From CBDATG01 sp965200145 (lineage in GTDB: Bacteria; Chloroflexota; Dehalococcoidia; Lucifugimonadales; Lucifugimonadaceae), in NCBI GenBank assembly GCA_965200145.1, contig CBDATG010000002.1:1364001-1428000 (forward strand): a stretch of 64,000 nucleotides of DNA, in the 5' to 3' direction. The translations under genes were made by a program, and so were the position numbers. Positions within the stretch are counted from its first letter, which is position 1, and every line of letters begins with the position of its first letter. Below, one piece after another: positions 16,622 to 25,468 of the stretch. The notes under the pieces were generated by a model, which was given only the letters and a program-made list of their open reading frames with translations, was not told the origin of the DNA and did no database searches.

Positions 16622-16674
16622 TTGCGCGCGACGACGTTTGTTGCTGCCAATGCCGAGCGATTCGGAGTTGACCA

Positions 16675-17466
16675 GTGCTGAAGATCGCGGTCTGCGCCAA
16701 GCAGGTTCCTGACACCGAGATTCCTGCCAGCCAGTTCGTAGTTGACGAATCGGCCGTCGCGGTCGTGCCGCCTGCCGGTGTTCAACCAATCGTCAACGGC
16801 TTCGATATGAACGCCGTTGAAGTTGCGCTCAGGTTACGCGATGCCGGCATCCAGTGCGAAATCACCGTGTACTCCGTCGGTAGCAACTTCGTCATGGATG
16901 TGATGAAGAAGCCGCTGGCGATCGGTGCAGACAATCTTGTCTTGGTAGACGACGATGCGACGGGAGACTTGGATGCCATGGGAACGGCGCGAGCACTGCA
17001 AGGGGCGATCGATGCTTCCGGAGGTGCGGACCTCATACTATGCGGCAGGCAGGCATCTGACTGGGACCAAAGCCACGTTCCGCTGATGTTGGGTGAGCTG
17101 ATGGTCATCCCGACGGTCACGCTGGTGAGGTCGGTTGAAATGAACGGTGACGAGCTGACCCTGGAGCGAGTCACCAGCGATGGATTCCAGCGGCTAAGCT
17201 CACCTCTGCCAGCACTGCTGACGATAACCAACGAAGCAGGAGAGGCGCGGTATGCGAATCTGCGTGGGATAATGGCGGCCAGTCGAAAGCAGCCCACCGT
17301 GTACGACCTAGCGGCGGTCGGCGTTGCAGATGCAGCCCCTGTGCTTGAGTTGACGCGACTGTTCGTACCGGAGACAGAGTCCGAAGTTGAGATAATCGAA
17401 GGCGAGAACGATGCCGATTCAGGAAGGTTGTTGGCGTTGCGTCTGCATGAAGCCGATCTGATTTAG
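16675..17466 (+). CDS. etfB: Electron transfer flavoprotein, beta subunit
   Basis: GTG start after CGGAG. The 263-residue product has the FixA/EtfB pattern: LKIAVCAKQVPDTE, NGFDMNAVEVALRL, GADNLVLVDD, and DLILCGRQASDWDQSHVPLM with the conserved R/Q-A-x-D motif, then the adenosine-binding loop and the PALLTITNEAGEARYANLRG region. It pairs with etfA 85 nt downstream and carries electrons from acyl-CoA dehydrogenases to a membrane acceptor. The Fe-S protein at 980 is a candidate acceptor. Confidence 0.95.
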   Translation: MLKIAVCAKQVPDTEIPASQFVVDESAVAVVPPAGVQPIVNGFDMNAVEVALRLRDAGIQCEITVYSVGSNFVMDVMKKPLAIGADNLVLVDDDATGDLDAMGTARALQGAIDASGGADLILCGRQASDWDQSHVPLMLGELMVIPTVTLVRSVEMNGDELTLERVTSDGFQRLSSPLPALLTITNEAGEARYANLRGIMAASRKQPTVYDLAAVGVADAAPVLELTRLFVPETESEVEIIEGENDADSGRLLALRLHEADLI

Positions 17467-17551
17467 CGAGCGATATGTTTGCCAACATTACCAATCGGGA
17501 TGTACCACGAGTTGCACGCGATTCGCTGGGATTATGGGAGGCGTTAGCGGC

Positions 17552-18556
17552 ATGAATGCCAAGGTCCTTCTGGTAGCCGAGCCTGATTCCTCTGACGCAT
17601 TGAACGGCGGCATTGCCGAGTTGATCGCGCCCGCCCGCAAGCTGGCGGGCAACGGTGAGATAGCAGTGTTCGCACCAGTCGCCAGGCCGGGTGCGGATAG
17701 CGATCTGGCCAACCTAGACATAGATGTCGTCTATCGTGTATCGGATGCCAACGTAATCGAGGATTACGGTTCAGGCATCTATGATGTCGTCACTACCGCG
17801 GTGACAACATTGGCAACGCGGCTTGAATGCGAGACGGTGTTGCTGGCGAAGTCCGATGTGGGGTCTGTAGTCGGTCCGCGTGTCGCTGCGAGATTGGACG
17901 GCGCGTTCGCCGCTGACTGTATCGATGTGACATTGAACCAATCGGGACGCGTCGCGGTTACCCGCCCTGTGCATGGAGGGAACGCGATGGCGGTGTACGA
18001 GTTCCAAGGCAACACGCCCCAGGTCATATCCGTGCGTCCAGGTGCCTTTGAGTCCGCGCCCGTGCGGTCTGACGGGAACACACGAATTGAGGACGTGGAC
18101 TTCGGCGATGCAGGCTTCAATACCAGAGGCGCGACGTTGCTAGAGGTCATCCAAGAGGCAGCAGAGGGCGTGCCGCTGGAGTCTGCTGACATCGTAGTAG
18201 CTGGGGGACGCGGACTTGGCGGACCAGAACCCTTTGACGAATTGAGGAGTCTGTGCGACATACTCGGTGCGGCGATGGGAGCATCGCGCGCGGCGTGCGA
18301 CGCGGGTTGGATCGATCACAGCTACCAGGTTGGACTTACAGGTAAAAAGATAAGTCCCAAGACATACATCACCGTCGGCATATCTGGGGCAAGCCAGCAC
18401 ATGGCAGGATGCTCATCGGCGCGCAATATCGTGGCAATAAACCGCGATGCATCGTCTAACATCTTCTCACATGCGCGATACGGCGTTGTCGGAGACTGGG
18501 CGCAAGTACTACCAGCCTTCATCGCGACATGTGCCGAGCTGTGCGGCGACCGGTGA
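17552..18556 (+). CDS. etfA: Electron transfer flavoprotein, alpha subunit
   Basis: Start chosen at the ATG at 17552, with GGGAGG about 9 nt upstream; an ATG at 17534 is in frame but lacks this. The product has about 334 residues. The C-terminal FAD domain is clear: ADIVVAGGRGLGGPEPFDEL, then LGAAMGASRAACDAGW, YQVGLTGKKISPKTYITVGI and SGASQHMAGCSSARNIVAIN, with the last cysteines and SR-type FAD contacts of FixB/EtfA. Together with etfB it forms the heterodimer. No acyl-CoA dehydrogenase gene is adjacent. Confidence 0.95.
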   Translation: MNAKVLLVAEPDSSDALNGGIAELIAPARKLAGNGEIAVFAPVARPGADSDLANLDIDVVYRVSDANVIEDYGSGIYDVVTTAVTTLATRLECETVLLAKSDVGSVVGPRVAARLDGAFAADCIDVTLNQSGRVAVTRPVHGGNAMAVYEFQGNTPQVISVRPGAFESAPVRSDGNTRIEDVDFGDAGFNTRGATLLEVIQEAAEGVPLESADIVVAGGRGLGGPEPFDELRSLCDILGAAMGASRAACDAGWIDHSYQVGLTGKKISPKTYITVGISGASQHMAGCSSARNIVAINRDASSNIFSHARYGVVGDWAQVLPAFIATCAELCGDR

Positions 18557-18618
18557 GTCAACGTGGTCGTTCAACGTCCGTATTTCAAGCCCAGATCGAC
18601 TTCAGGAGTATACCGCTG

Positions 18619-20082
18619 ATGCCAAGCAACGACCTGCCAAACATCGTCTTCCTGTTTCCAGACCAGTTCCGTGCAGACTTCGCGGGGTGCTACGGTGCAG
18701 ATTGGCTACGCACGCCGAACATCGACTCCATTGCTGAACGCGGTATTCGCTATGCCAACGGTTTCTCGCAGTCCCCGGTGTGCGTTCCCGCTCGCACTGC
18801 GCTACTGACCGGTATGAACGCGCTACGCAACGGTGTAACGCAGAACACGCAGAACCTACGCGGCGATTGGCGCGAAGCCGGGATAGAAACCTGGCCTGAG
18901 ATCCTGAATCAGCGCGGTTACTACACCGCTGGCATCGGCAAGATGCACTTTTACCCTTGGGACGAGCGGCGTGGATTCCAGTACCGTGTAGTCTGCGAAG
19001 ACAAGCGCTGGCTGAAGGTGCGCGACGATTACTACCACTACTTGAAGTCACGCGGCCTTCGGAAGCTGCACGGCAACGAGATGGCAGGTTACCACGAGAA
19101 TAAGGGCGCGGTGATACACGATATCCCCTGGGAGCATTCGTGGGACCGCTTCGTAGGTTCAGAAGCGGTGAAGTTCATTGAACAATATGGCAACGAGGGT
19201 CCATTCGCGCTGATGGTAGGATTCCCCGGACCTCACTGTCCATACGATCCGAATGAGGAGTTCGTGTCGGGAATAGACGAATCGCTGCTACCCGAAGCGG
19301 TGCCGGAAGTTCCCGGGATGCACCCGGAGTTGCGGCGAGTGAACGTTGAAGGCAACAGACGGCCATGGAACGGCTTGGATTACGCGGACTTCCCCGCCGA
19401 GGCGAAACGCAAAGTCAGGAAGCACTACTCGGGCTTGGTGCAACAGATCGATTACGAGGTGGGTGCGATTCTCGAGGCACTGGAGAGTGCAGGCGTCACT
19501 GACAATACCTATGTCGTGCTGGCATCTGATCATGGCGACTATCTTGGTGACCATAACCTGATAGGCAAGGCATCGTTCTTCGAGTCAGCGATTCGCATTC
19601 CGTTCGTGGTGCAAGGGCCTGACATACCCGGCAACCAGGTCGTTGACGACTTGGTCGAGCTGCGCGATGTTACCGCGACGATGCTGAAGTGGTCGGGCAT
19701 AGACGACCTGCCGGCGTGGTACGACGCACGGCCACTGCCAGGCCAGGGCATGCCGGCAACCAGCGGCCGCGAGCGCATCTTCGGAATGTTGACAGACGGC
19801 TGGATGAACTACGACGGCCGCTACAAGCTGCATCACTACCGATGGGGCGAGTCAATGCTGTTTGACTTGGAGTCCGACCCGGCTGAGCAGGTCAACCTCC
19901 TTGATGACCCCGCATTCGCGAATGTGCGACATCGGCTGGAGGATGAGCTACGCGTGGAAGTGATGGACTCGATCGAGGCTTGCAACCAGGACCGGCTAGC
20001 GCAACGCGGCGATATGTCGCAGGGTCCCGCGTTCGGCCGCGAGGGTTGGCAGCGCACTTACCCGTATCCGCCAGTGATGTAA
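18619..20082 (+). CDS. Sulfatase (type I, formylglycine)
   Basis: The ATG at 18619 follows CAGGAG. The 487-residue protein starts with PNIVFLFPDQFRADFAGCYG (metal-binding Asp) and carries the sulfatase signature CVPARTALLTG, whose Cys becomes the catalytic formylglycine. Further conserved pieces are GKMHFYPWDERRGFQ, GFPGPHCPYDP, and the metal site VVLASDHGDYLGDHNLIGKA. No signal peptide is seen, so it may act in the cytoplasm or be exported by another route. It cleaves sulfate esters; the substrate is unknown. A second sulfatase is at 61.8 kb. No formylglycine-generating enzyme is seen in the window. Confidence 0.93.
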   Translation: MPSNDLPNIVFLFPDQFRADFAGCYGADWLRTPNIDSIAERGIRYANGFSQSPVCVPARTALLTGMNALRNGVTQNTQNLRGDWREAGIETWPEILNQRGYYTAGIGKMHFYPWDERRGFQYRVVCEDKRWLKVRDDYYHYLKSRGLRKLHGNEMAGYHENKGAVIHDIPWEHSWDRFVGSEAVKFIEQYGNEGPFALMVGFPGPHCPYDPNEEFVSGIDESLLPEAVPEVPGMHPELRRVNVEGNRRPWNGLDYADFPAEAKRKVRKHYSGLVQQIDYEVGAILEALESAGVTDNTYVVLASDHGDYLGDHNLIGKASFFESAIRIPFVVQGPDIPGNQVVDDLVELRDVTATMLKWSGIDDLPAWYDARPLPGQGMPATSGRERIFGMLTDGWMNYDGRYKLHHYRWGESMLFDLESDPAEQVNLLDDPAFANVRHRLEDELRVEVMDSIEACNQDRLAQRGDMSQGPAFGREGWQRTYPYPPVM

Positions 20083-20204
20083 CTCGACAGCTCATCGCCG
20101 CTTCTGACTCAGCGCAACGCCGTTGGTCCGCGCGGTCTGATGTCCAATCGCCATGGCGAGTCAGTAAACGAATAAACGCGTGTCACCCTCGCTTTCATTC
20201 GCGC

Positions 20205-20210
20205 TAATAT
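20205..20210 (+). promoter_or_regulatory. -10 box (TAATAT) for leaderless aminotransferase transcript
   Basis: TAATAT ends exactly 6 nt before the ATG at 20217, with no Shine-Dalgarno in between. No good -35. Confidence 0.5.
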
Positions 20211-20216
20211 TGCGGT

Positions 20217-21578
20217 ATGACTTCATTGAACACACTTCCGACATTGATCGACTCAGAGACCGCTCGTTACGTTGAGGCGAACCGCAACTCCGAGTCGATA
20301 CATGATCGCGCCCAATCGGTGTTACCCGGTGGCGACACTCGTAACTCGATCTTCTGGGAGCCGTTCCCGATATACGTCGATCATGCCCAGGGGAGCACAA
20401 TAGTCGATGCGGACGGTAACGAACGCGTAGATTTCATCAACAACATGACGACGCTGATCCTCGGGCATCGTCATCCTGCCGTGGTCGCCGCTCTGGAGCA
20501 ACAGTTGGCGCGCGGTATCTCGTATCCTGCTCCTGCTCCGTTGGTCGTCGAGTGGGGAGAGCTGATGTGCGAGCGTGTTGAGTCTGTAGACAAGATCAGG
20601 TTCGTGAACTCTGGCACCGAGGCGACCCTAAACGCCATCAGAGCCGCCCGCGCCTTCACAGGGCTCAATCTCTTAGCTAAGTGCGAGGGTGCGTATCACG
20701 GGAATCACGACTCGGTGCAGATTTCGGTGACTCCGCCAGTAGGCCGCGCGGGGGACGCAGACTCACCGAACGCCGTGGCCGGCACGCAAGGCATATCTTC
20801 GCGCGCCACCGACGAGATCGTGCTCTTGCCCTACAACGACGCTGATAACGCGGCGCGGGTAATCCGCCAACACGCTCACGAATTGGCGGCAGTGATCGTT
20901 GAACCGATCAACGGGCAGTGCGGGATGGTGCCCGCCGAGGCTGATTTCCTGCAAACGCTACGCGATCTGACATCCGAGTTGGGCATTGTGTTGATCTTTG
21001 ATGAAGTGATAGCGTTCCGTGCCTCACGCGGCGGCGCACAGGAGTACTACGGCGTCTACCCCGACCTGACCTGCTTCGGCAAGACGATCGGCGGCGGATT
21101 GCCAGTAGGCGCGTTCGGCGGACGCGAAGACATCATGTCGCAGTTCGATCCTAGTGGCAGCGGTCCAGACGTAGCTCACGCCGGAACATTCAACGGGAAC
21201 CCGATGACCGCGGCGGCAGGGTCCGCAACATTGAAGGAGCTGACGACCGATGTGTTCATCGACTTGGAGAGCAAGGGTGATTACCTCCGCGCCAAGCTAC
21301 GCAACGCAATAGCCCGCGCCGAGGTCCCGATGTCTATCACTGGCGCTGCATCGCTGTTCGCCATCCAGTGCACGCCAGGGCCGGTCACCAACTACCGCTC
21401 GTACGCCCAGAACGACTCGCGCATGTTGGACTACATGTTCCTGTCAATGCTGAACCGCGGCTACCTGCTGTCAAACCGTTGCGCTGGCAACATAAGCACC
21501 GCGCACACGTACTCGGACCTGGACGGTTTCGCTACGGCGTTCGGGGATGTATTGAGTCGTATTGACGATCAAGTGTAG
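20217..21578 (+). CDS. Class III aminotransferase, glutamate-1-semialdehyde aminomutase-like
   Basis: A 453-residue PLP enzyme. Conserved parts: SVLPGGDTRNSIFWEPFPIY near the start (like the GGVNSPVR region of HemL), DFINNMTTLILGHRHPAVVA, the cofactor phosphate site FVNSGTEATLNAIRAARAFT, LIFDEVIAFRASRGGAQEYY (Asp that contacts the pyridine ring), and the Schiff-base lysine in TCFGKTIGGGLPVGAFGG. Many close relatives act on catabolic amino donors rather than in haem synthesis, and no haem genes are nearby, so hemL is not assigned. The start is supported by the TAATAT box 6 nt upstream. Confidence 0.88.
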   Translation: MTSLNTLPTLIDSETARYVEANRNSESIHDRAQSVLPGGDTRNSIFWEPFPIYVDHAQGSTIVDADGNERVDFINNMTTLILGHRHPAVVAALEQQLARGISYPAPAPLVVEWGELMCERVESVDKIRFVNSGTEATLNAIRAARAFTGLNLLAKCEGAYHGNHDSVQISVTPPVGRAGDADSPNAVAGTQGISSRATDEIVLLPYNDADNAARVIRQHAHELAAVIVEPINGQCGMVPAEADFLQTLRDLTSELGIVLIFDEVIAFRASRGGAQEYYGVYPDLTCFGKTIGGGLPVGAFGGREDIMSQFDPSGSGPDVAHAGTFNGNPMTAAAGSATLKELTTDVFIDLESKGDYLRAKLRNAIARAEVPMSITGAASLFAIQCTPGPVTNYRSYAQNDSRMLDYMFLSMLNRGYLLSNRCAGNISTAHTYSDLDGFATAFGDVLSRIDDQV

Positions 21579-21619
21579 AAGAAAAGCCCGTATGCATGGC
21601 ATGCTTTTCAAGATTGACG

Positions 21620-22560
21620 ATGCAACCTGGTTTCCTTGAAGAAAACGCTATCTATTGCGGCGACGCGCGCGATCTGTTGCGCGATGTGCGTCCAGAGTCA
21701 GTGGCGTTAAGCTTCTGGTCGCCCCCTTACTTCGTAGGGAAGTCGTATGAGCGAGACATGGAGTACGAAGATTGGCAAGGGTTGATCCGCGAGGTGGTGA
21801 TGTTGCATCACCGGATCCTTAAGCCGGGTGGTTTCTTGGCCATCAACGTGGCTGATGTGCTTGTCTTTCCAGACTCGGACATGCCGCGGATACAGGCTGA
21901 TGTTGTGTCAAACAAGCGTTCGACGGTGACACGTGAGCAGGTTCTGGAACTCCAGTCGCGACGGCCGACGTTCAACCGTTATCAGATCGCGGAGTTGCTT
22001 GGTTGTAGCCAACAGACTGTTGACCGCCGCCTGGCCAATAACAATGCTCGAGGGGGAAGGCCGCCGTCCAAAGCCGAGTCAAGTTGGTAGGTGGGATGAT
22101 TGAGGAGTGGGGAAGTGAAGCAGGTTTGTATCTGTACGACCGTCGTGTCTGGGTTAAAGATCCATGCTGGGAGAACAGCCGGTGGCACAGCCTATCGTAC
22201 CGGTCAGTAGACGAGTTTGAATATATCTACGTATTTTGGAAGCCAGGAATTACAACGGTTGACCGGGCCCGGCTGAGTAGGTCGGAGTGGAGCGATTGGG
22301 GTTCTCGGGGAGTATGGTCGATACGCTCGGTTAGGGCGAACGATGTCCATGAGGCGCAGTTCCCGGCTGAGCTTGCAAGGCGAGTTATTCGACTCCTGAC
22401 CGGGGCGGATGACCTTGTTGTAGATTGCTTCATCGGGAGCGGGACTACCGCGATGGCAGCGATCGAGGAACGTCGCCGCTACATCGGGATGGAGCTGTCG
22501 CCTAGATACGCAACGTTGGCTCGCGAGCGTTGCGAAAGCGTTGTACCGGCTCTGGCATGA
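21620..22560 (+). pseudogene. SfiI-type DNA methyltransferase, frameshifted
   Basis: Two overlapping frames together make one DNA methyltransferase. The first (21620-22090, or from the ATG at 21596) has NAIYCGDARDLLRDVRPESV, motif IV SPPY and a helix-turn-helix insert (FNRYQIAELLGCSQQTVDRR), then runs out in SSW. The second frame (to 22560) resumes with KLVGGMIEEWGSEAGLYLYD, RRVWVKDP, and motif I CFIGSGTTAMAAIEERRRYI. Motif IV before motif I is the beta-class order. The frames rejoin if one G is removed from the GGGGG run at 22052-22056, restoring RGGKAAVQSRVKLVGG. It could be a real inactivation, a phase-variable tract, or a sequencing error. It overlaps the endonuclease gene by 4 nt. Confidence 0.75.
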
Positions 22561-23279
22561 CGCTTGACTCAGAGACGCTAGTCGGGAACTTAGACCTCGT
22601 CGAACAAATCGAGAAGTCCACGCTGAGGATGGTGACGCAGGCGCTCTTGGATTTCGTGAATGAGGCGAGGGACATCTTCACGAATGAGACAGACCTTGTG
22701 GCGGACATAGGAGAGGACGTAACTCGCGAGGCACTGGACAGGTTAGGGACGTCTGCTGTACGTGCGCGTTTATACGGCAGAGTGGATTACAAGCGAGCTC
22801 GTTATGTATTCCATCCTGAGTACTCTGTCCGGCAAGCGATGTTCGTAGATTCCAAGGTAGAAAAGTTGGGCGGTTCCAATTCAGTAACCATCCAAACCGC
22901 ACAGACTTCGATGAGGATTCGTCAGTTCCGATCTGGTTCGGAGATCGATGAGCTTGGTGCGCTACCAATGGTTCTCACGATCCAAGGTGTAGAGTTTCTG
23001 ACGACCACCGTTTTCGTCAAGTACAACTATTTTGATGTCGAGGACGACTCTCCGAAAGGACTTCACAGCATTGCTGTTTGTTGTCGACCAAACGGTCTAT
23101 TGCAGGCGAGGTACAATCCTGATGCTCGACACACGATTTGGCTCGCGGGCAGAAATGCACCTACTAGAGGAGAACCGATCCGAGTCAGGCGGAGCCTTCG
23201 CAGGTTGCAGGACGTTGCACCGTGGCGGGTGCAGTTGATCGGCATCGCTGATGGTCATACGCATCGCTGGGTGGACTGA
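22557..23279 (+). CDS. SfiI-like type II restriction endonuclease
   Basis: The ATG overlaps the methylase stop (ATGA). The product of about 240 residues matches SfiI from my memory of that sequence: QIEKSTLRMVTQALLDFVNE, GRVDYKRARYVF, the catalytic strand MFVDSKVEK (D-x-K), VTIQTAQTSMRIRQFR, and the C-terminal block LLQARYNPDARHTIWLAGRN, APTRGEPIRVRRSLRRLQDV, APWRVQLIGI. SfiI is a tetrameric enzyme cutting GGCCNNNNNGGCC; the site of this protein is inferred, not shown. The last 15-20 residues of SfiI have no clear counterpart, as the protein ends shortly after the CPWRLQ-like segment. It looks otherwise intact. Confidence 0.82.
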   Translation: MTLDSETLVGNLDLVEQIEKSTLRMVTQALLDFVNEARDIFTNETDLVADIGEDVTREALDRLGTSAVRARLYGRVDYKRARYVFHPEYSVRQAMFVDSKVEKLGGSNSVTIQTAQTSMRIRQFRSGSEIDELGALPMVLTIQGVEFLTTTVFVKYNYFDVEDDSPKGLHSIAVCCRPNGLLQARYNPDARHTIWLAGRNAPTRGEPIRVRRSLRRLQDVAPWRVQLIGIADGHTHRWVD

Positions 23280-23389
23280 TACCCGGCACCTGTTCATCAC
23301 AGCGGTCATCTGGGAGGGCCGCCCTCGTCAAAGCGCGCTACTATTCACTGATGACATCGGCGGGACTAATTCTCAACTTCACACATCCC

Positions 23390-24151
23390 TCACAGCCCTA
23401 GGCGCAGCTTCGTTAGCCGCCATAGTGCCTCTAGTGCTATCTCGAGGGACATCTTGCTCTTACCGGCTGTGCGTTCCATGAATGTGTAGGGTTGCTCCAC
23501 TACGTGCAGTCCTGCTCGCTGCGTCCTATATGCCACCTCGGCTTGGAATCCGAAGCCGGTCAGCTCCAAGGAGTCTAGATCGATCGCTTCCAAGGCGGTG
23601 CGCCGGTATGCCTTGAAGCCTGATGTGGGGTCCTGGGCGTCGATGCCCATGATCGCCCTGATCCCTACGTTAGCGTAGCGGCTCAGCAGTGTGCGATGCT
23701 CTTGCCAGTTAGGGTCCACTCCGCCACCTTCGCAGTATCGCGATGCTACCGCCACGTCTGCGGTGGCGAGCCGTTTCAACAGTATCGGGACCAACGAAGG
23801 CGGGTGTGAGAAATCGCAATCCATCTGCACGATGTAACTGATGCCCGATTCCAATGCGGCGCTGAAGCCTTCCACATATGCGGTACCGAGGCCGAGTTTG
23901 CCCGCTCGGTGCAGGACGATCATCTGTCCATCGCTATCGGCTACCAGACCGTCTGCTACTTGTCCCGTGCCATCGGGAGAGTTGTCGTCTACTATTATGA
24001 TGCCGGGTTTAGGCACTTCCAGCTCAAGGACCGCGGCACACATCGCCGGCAGGTTCTCCACCTCGTTGTAGGTGGGGATAACGATGGCAGTCTGGATGTC
24101 CAGCGCGAAGCGGCCGTTGCGACGCGTTGATCCTTCTTCTTCAGCTGTCAT
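23390..24151 (-). CDS. Polyprenol monophosphomannose synthase (DPM1-like GT2)
   Basis: A 253-residue GT2 enzyme lacking membrane helices. Motifs: ALDIQTAIVIPTYNEVENLP, IIIVDDNSPDGTGQVAD, HRAGKLGLGTAYVEGF, the metal-binding D-x-D-like IVQMDCDFSHPPSLVP, DPTSGFKAYRRTALE, LTGFGFQAEVAYRTQ and TAGKSKMSL. This set is that of dolichol/polyprenol-phosphate mannosyltransferases, which transfer mannose from GDP-mannose to polyprenyl phosphate at the cytoplasmic membrane face, supplying donors for glycoproteins or glycolipids. It follows lysC by 19 nt on the same strand. Confidence 0.9.
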   Translation of the reverse strand: MTAEEEGSTRRNGRFALDIQTAIVIPTYNEVENLPAMCAAVLELEVPKPGIIIVDDNSPDGTGQVADGLVADSDGQMIVLHRAGKLGLGTAYVEGFSAALESGISYIVQMDCDFSHPPSLVPILLKRLATADVAVASRYCEGGGVDPNWQEHRTLLSRYANVGIRAIMGIDAQDPTSGFKAYRRTALEAIDLDSLELTGFGFQAEVAYRTQRAGLHVVEQPYTFMERTAGKSKMSLEIALEALWRLTKLRLGL

Positions 24152-24170
24152 GCCACAGATTGCAGTCCGG

Positions 24171-25409
24171 TTACTGATTTGCGGCTAACCCGAACGCCTC
24201 GTGCAGCGCGTTAGCCGCGGCCGACAAGTCGCTCTGCTTCACGATGCATGTGATGCGAATCTCTGAGGTGGTGATCATCTCGATGTTGATGTTCGCATCT
24301 GCGAGTGCCTTGAACATGCGAGCTGCATAACCGGGTGCGTTCACCATGCCGTTGCCGACGATGCTCACCTTTGCGAAACCGTCCTCGGCGATCACCTCGT
24401 CGTACTGCACCCCTGACTGCTCTTGAACTACCTTTGCCGCATTGCTCAGGTGGCCTGAACTTACAGTGAACGACAAGGATGCACTTCCTTCCCTCGATAC
24501 GTTTTGGACGATAACATCAATGCTGATGCCAGCTTCCGCCAATGGCACCATGATGGCTGCGGCGACACCGGGACGGTCTGTGATGCCCCGTAGCACAATC
24601 CGTGCCACGTTCCTGTCCGTTGCCACGGCTGTTATCGGTCTGTTGATTTCCATATCTGCACCTTCTGGCGGACTGCTTGAGATCGTTGTGCCCTCTGACA
24701 CGCGGTTGAAGCTCGAGAGAATACGCAAGATAACATCGTTGGCAGCAGCCACTTCTATGGAGCGTGGATTCATCTTCGCGCCTAATGATGCCATCTCAAG
24801 CATCTCCTCGTAGCCGATGTGCTTGAGTGCACGCGCCGCTGGCACTAGGTTCGGGTCGGCGGTAAATATCCCGTCGACGTCCGTGTACACCTCACACACC
24901 TTGGCTGACAACGCAGCGGCGAGAGCCACAGCGGTCAGGTCAGACGCTCCCCTGCCCAGTGTGGTCGTGTCGTCGGTTGCGGTGAGCCCTTGAAAACCCG
25001 CGACGATCACCACGTTGCCGTTATTGAGCTCGCTGACGATGCGGTCGGTCTGGATCTGAGCGATCCTGGCCGCGCCGTGCGCGGTATCGGTCCGAATCCC
25101 GGCCTGTCTGCCGCTGAGGCTGATGGCCGGTACACCCAGGCCGCGTAGTGTGATTGCCATGAGTGATGCGCTGACCAACTCGCCAGTTGAGATGAGCGCA
25201 TCCGACTCGCGGGCATTCGGCTGGGTGTCGCCGGCGAGTCGTTGCGCCAATGCAAGTAGCTCATCCGTGGTGTCGCCCATCGCAGATACAGCGATGACCA
25301 ACGCCTTGTCGCGTTGTCGCCGATCGCGGATGGCGCGCGCTACGTTGCGTATCAGCGACTCGTTTGCAAGCGAGCTGCCGCCGTATTTCTGGACTACTAC
25401 GTCGGTCAC
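24171..25409 (-). CDS. lysC: Aspartate kinase
   Basis: GTG start. The 412-residue monofunctional aspartokinase has the amino-acid kinase domain (VVQKYGGSSLANESLIRNVA, VIAVSAMGDTTDELL, STGELVSASLMAITLRGLGV, LGRGASDLTAVALAAAL, DVDGIFTADPNLVPAARALK) and two C-terminal ACT modules, where lysine or threonine feedback usually acts (TDRPGVAAAIMVPLAEAGIS; VSIVGNGMVNAPGYAARMFK). It phosphorylates aspartate, the first step to lysine, threonine and methionine. It lies downstream of thrB on the same strand with a gap of about 60 nt, so the two are probably co-transcribed. Confidence 0.96.
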   Translation of the reverse strand: MTDVVVQKYGGSSLANESLIRNVARAIRDRRQRDKALVIAVSAMGDTTDELLALAQRLAGDTQPNARESDALISTGELVSASLMAITLRGLGVPAISLSGRQAGIRTDTAHGAARIAQIQTDRIVSELNNGNVVIVAGFQGLTATDDTTTLGRGASDLTAVALAAALSAKVCEVYTDVDGIFTADPNLVPAARALKHIGYEEMLEMASLGAKMNPRSIEVAAANDVILRILSSFNRVSEGTTISSSPPEGADMEINRPITAVATDRNVARIVLRGITDRPGVAAAIMVPLAEAGISIDVIVQNVSREGSASLSFTVSSGHLSNAAKVVQEQSGVQYDEVIAEDGFAKVSIVGNGMVNAPGYAARMFKALADANINIEMITTSEIRITCIVKQSDLSAAANALHEAFGLAANQ

Positions 25410-25468
25410 TTCAGTATGCGTCAGTGCTTCGATGCAGAATTGAGCTGTGGTTCTTCGCGGACCTGTGG

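Noticed and set aside
22040..22090. Programmed frameshifting to make a full methylase
   Set aside because: The run of five Gs is short and there is no recognisable stimulatory stem or slippery heptamer, so error or mutation is simpler. It remains listed as a possibility in the finding.
23251..23481. 76-residue ORF overlapping the end of the SfiI-like gene
   Set aside because: It begins inside the endonuclease in another frame, has no family match, and its end collides with the convergent mannosyltransferase gene. It could be the lost C-terminus of the endonuclease, but the residues do not fit convincingly.
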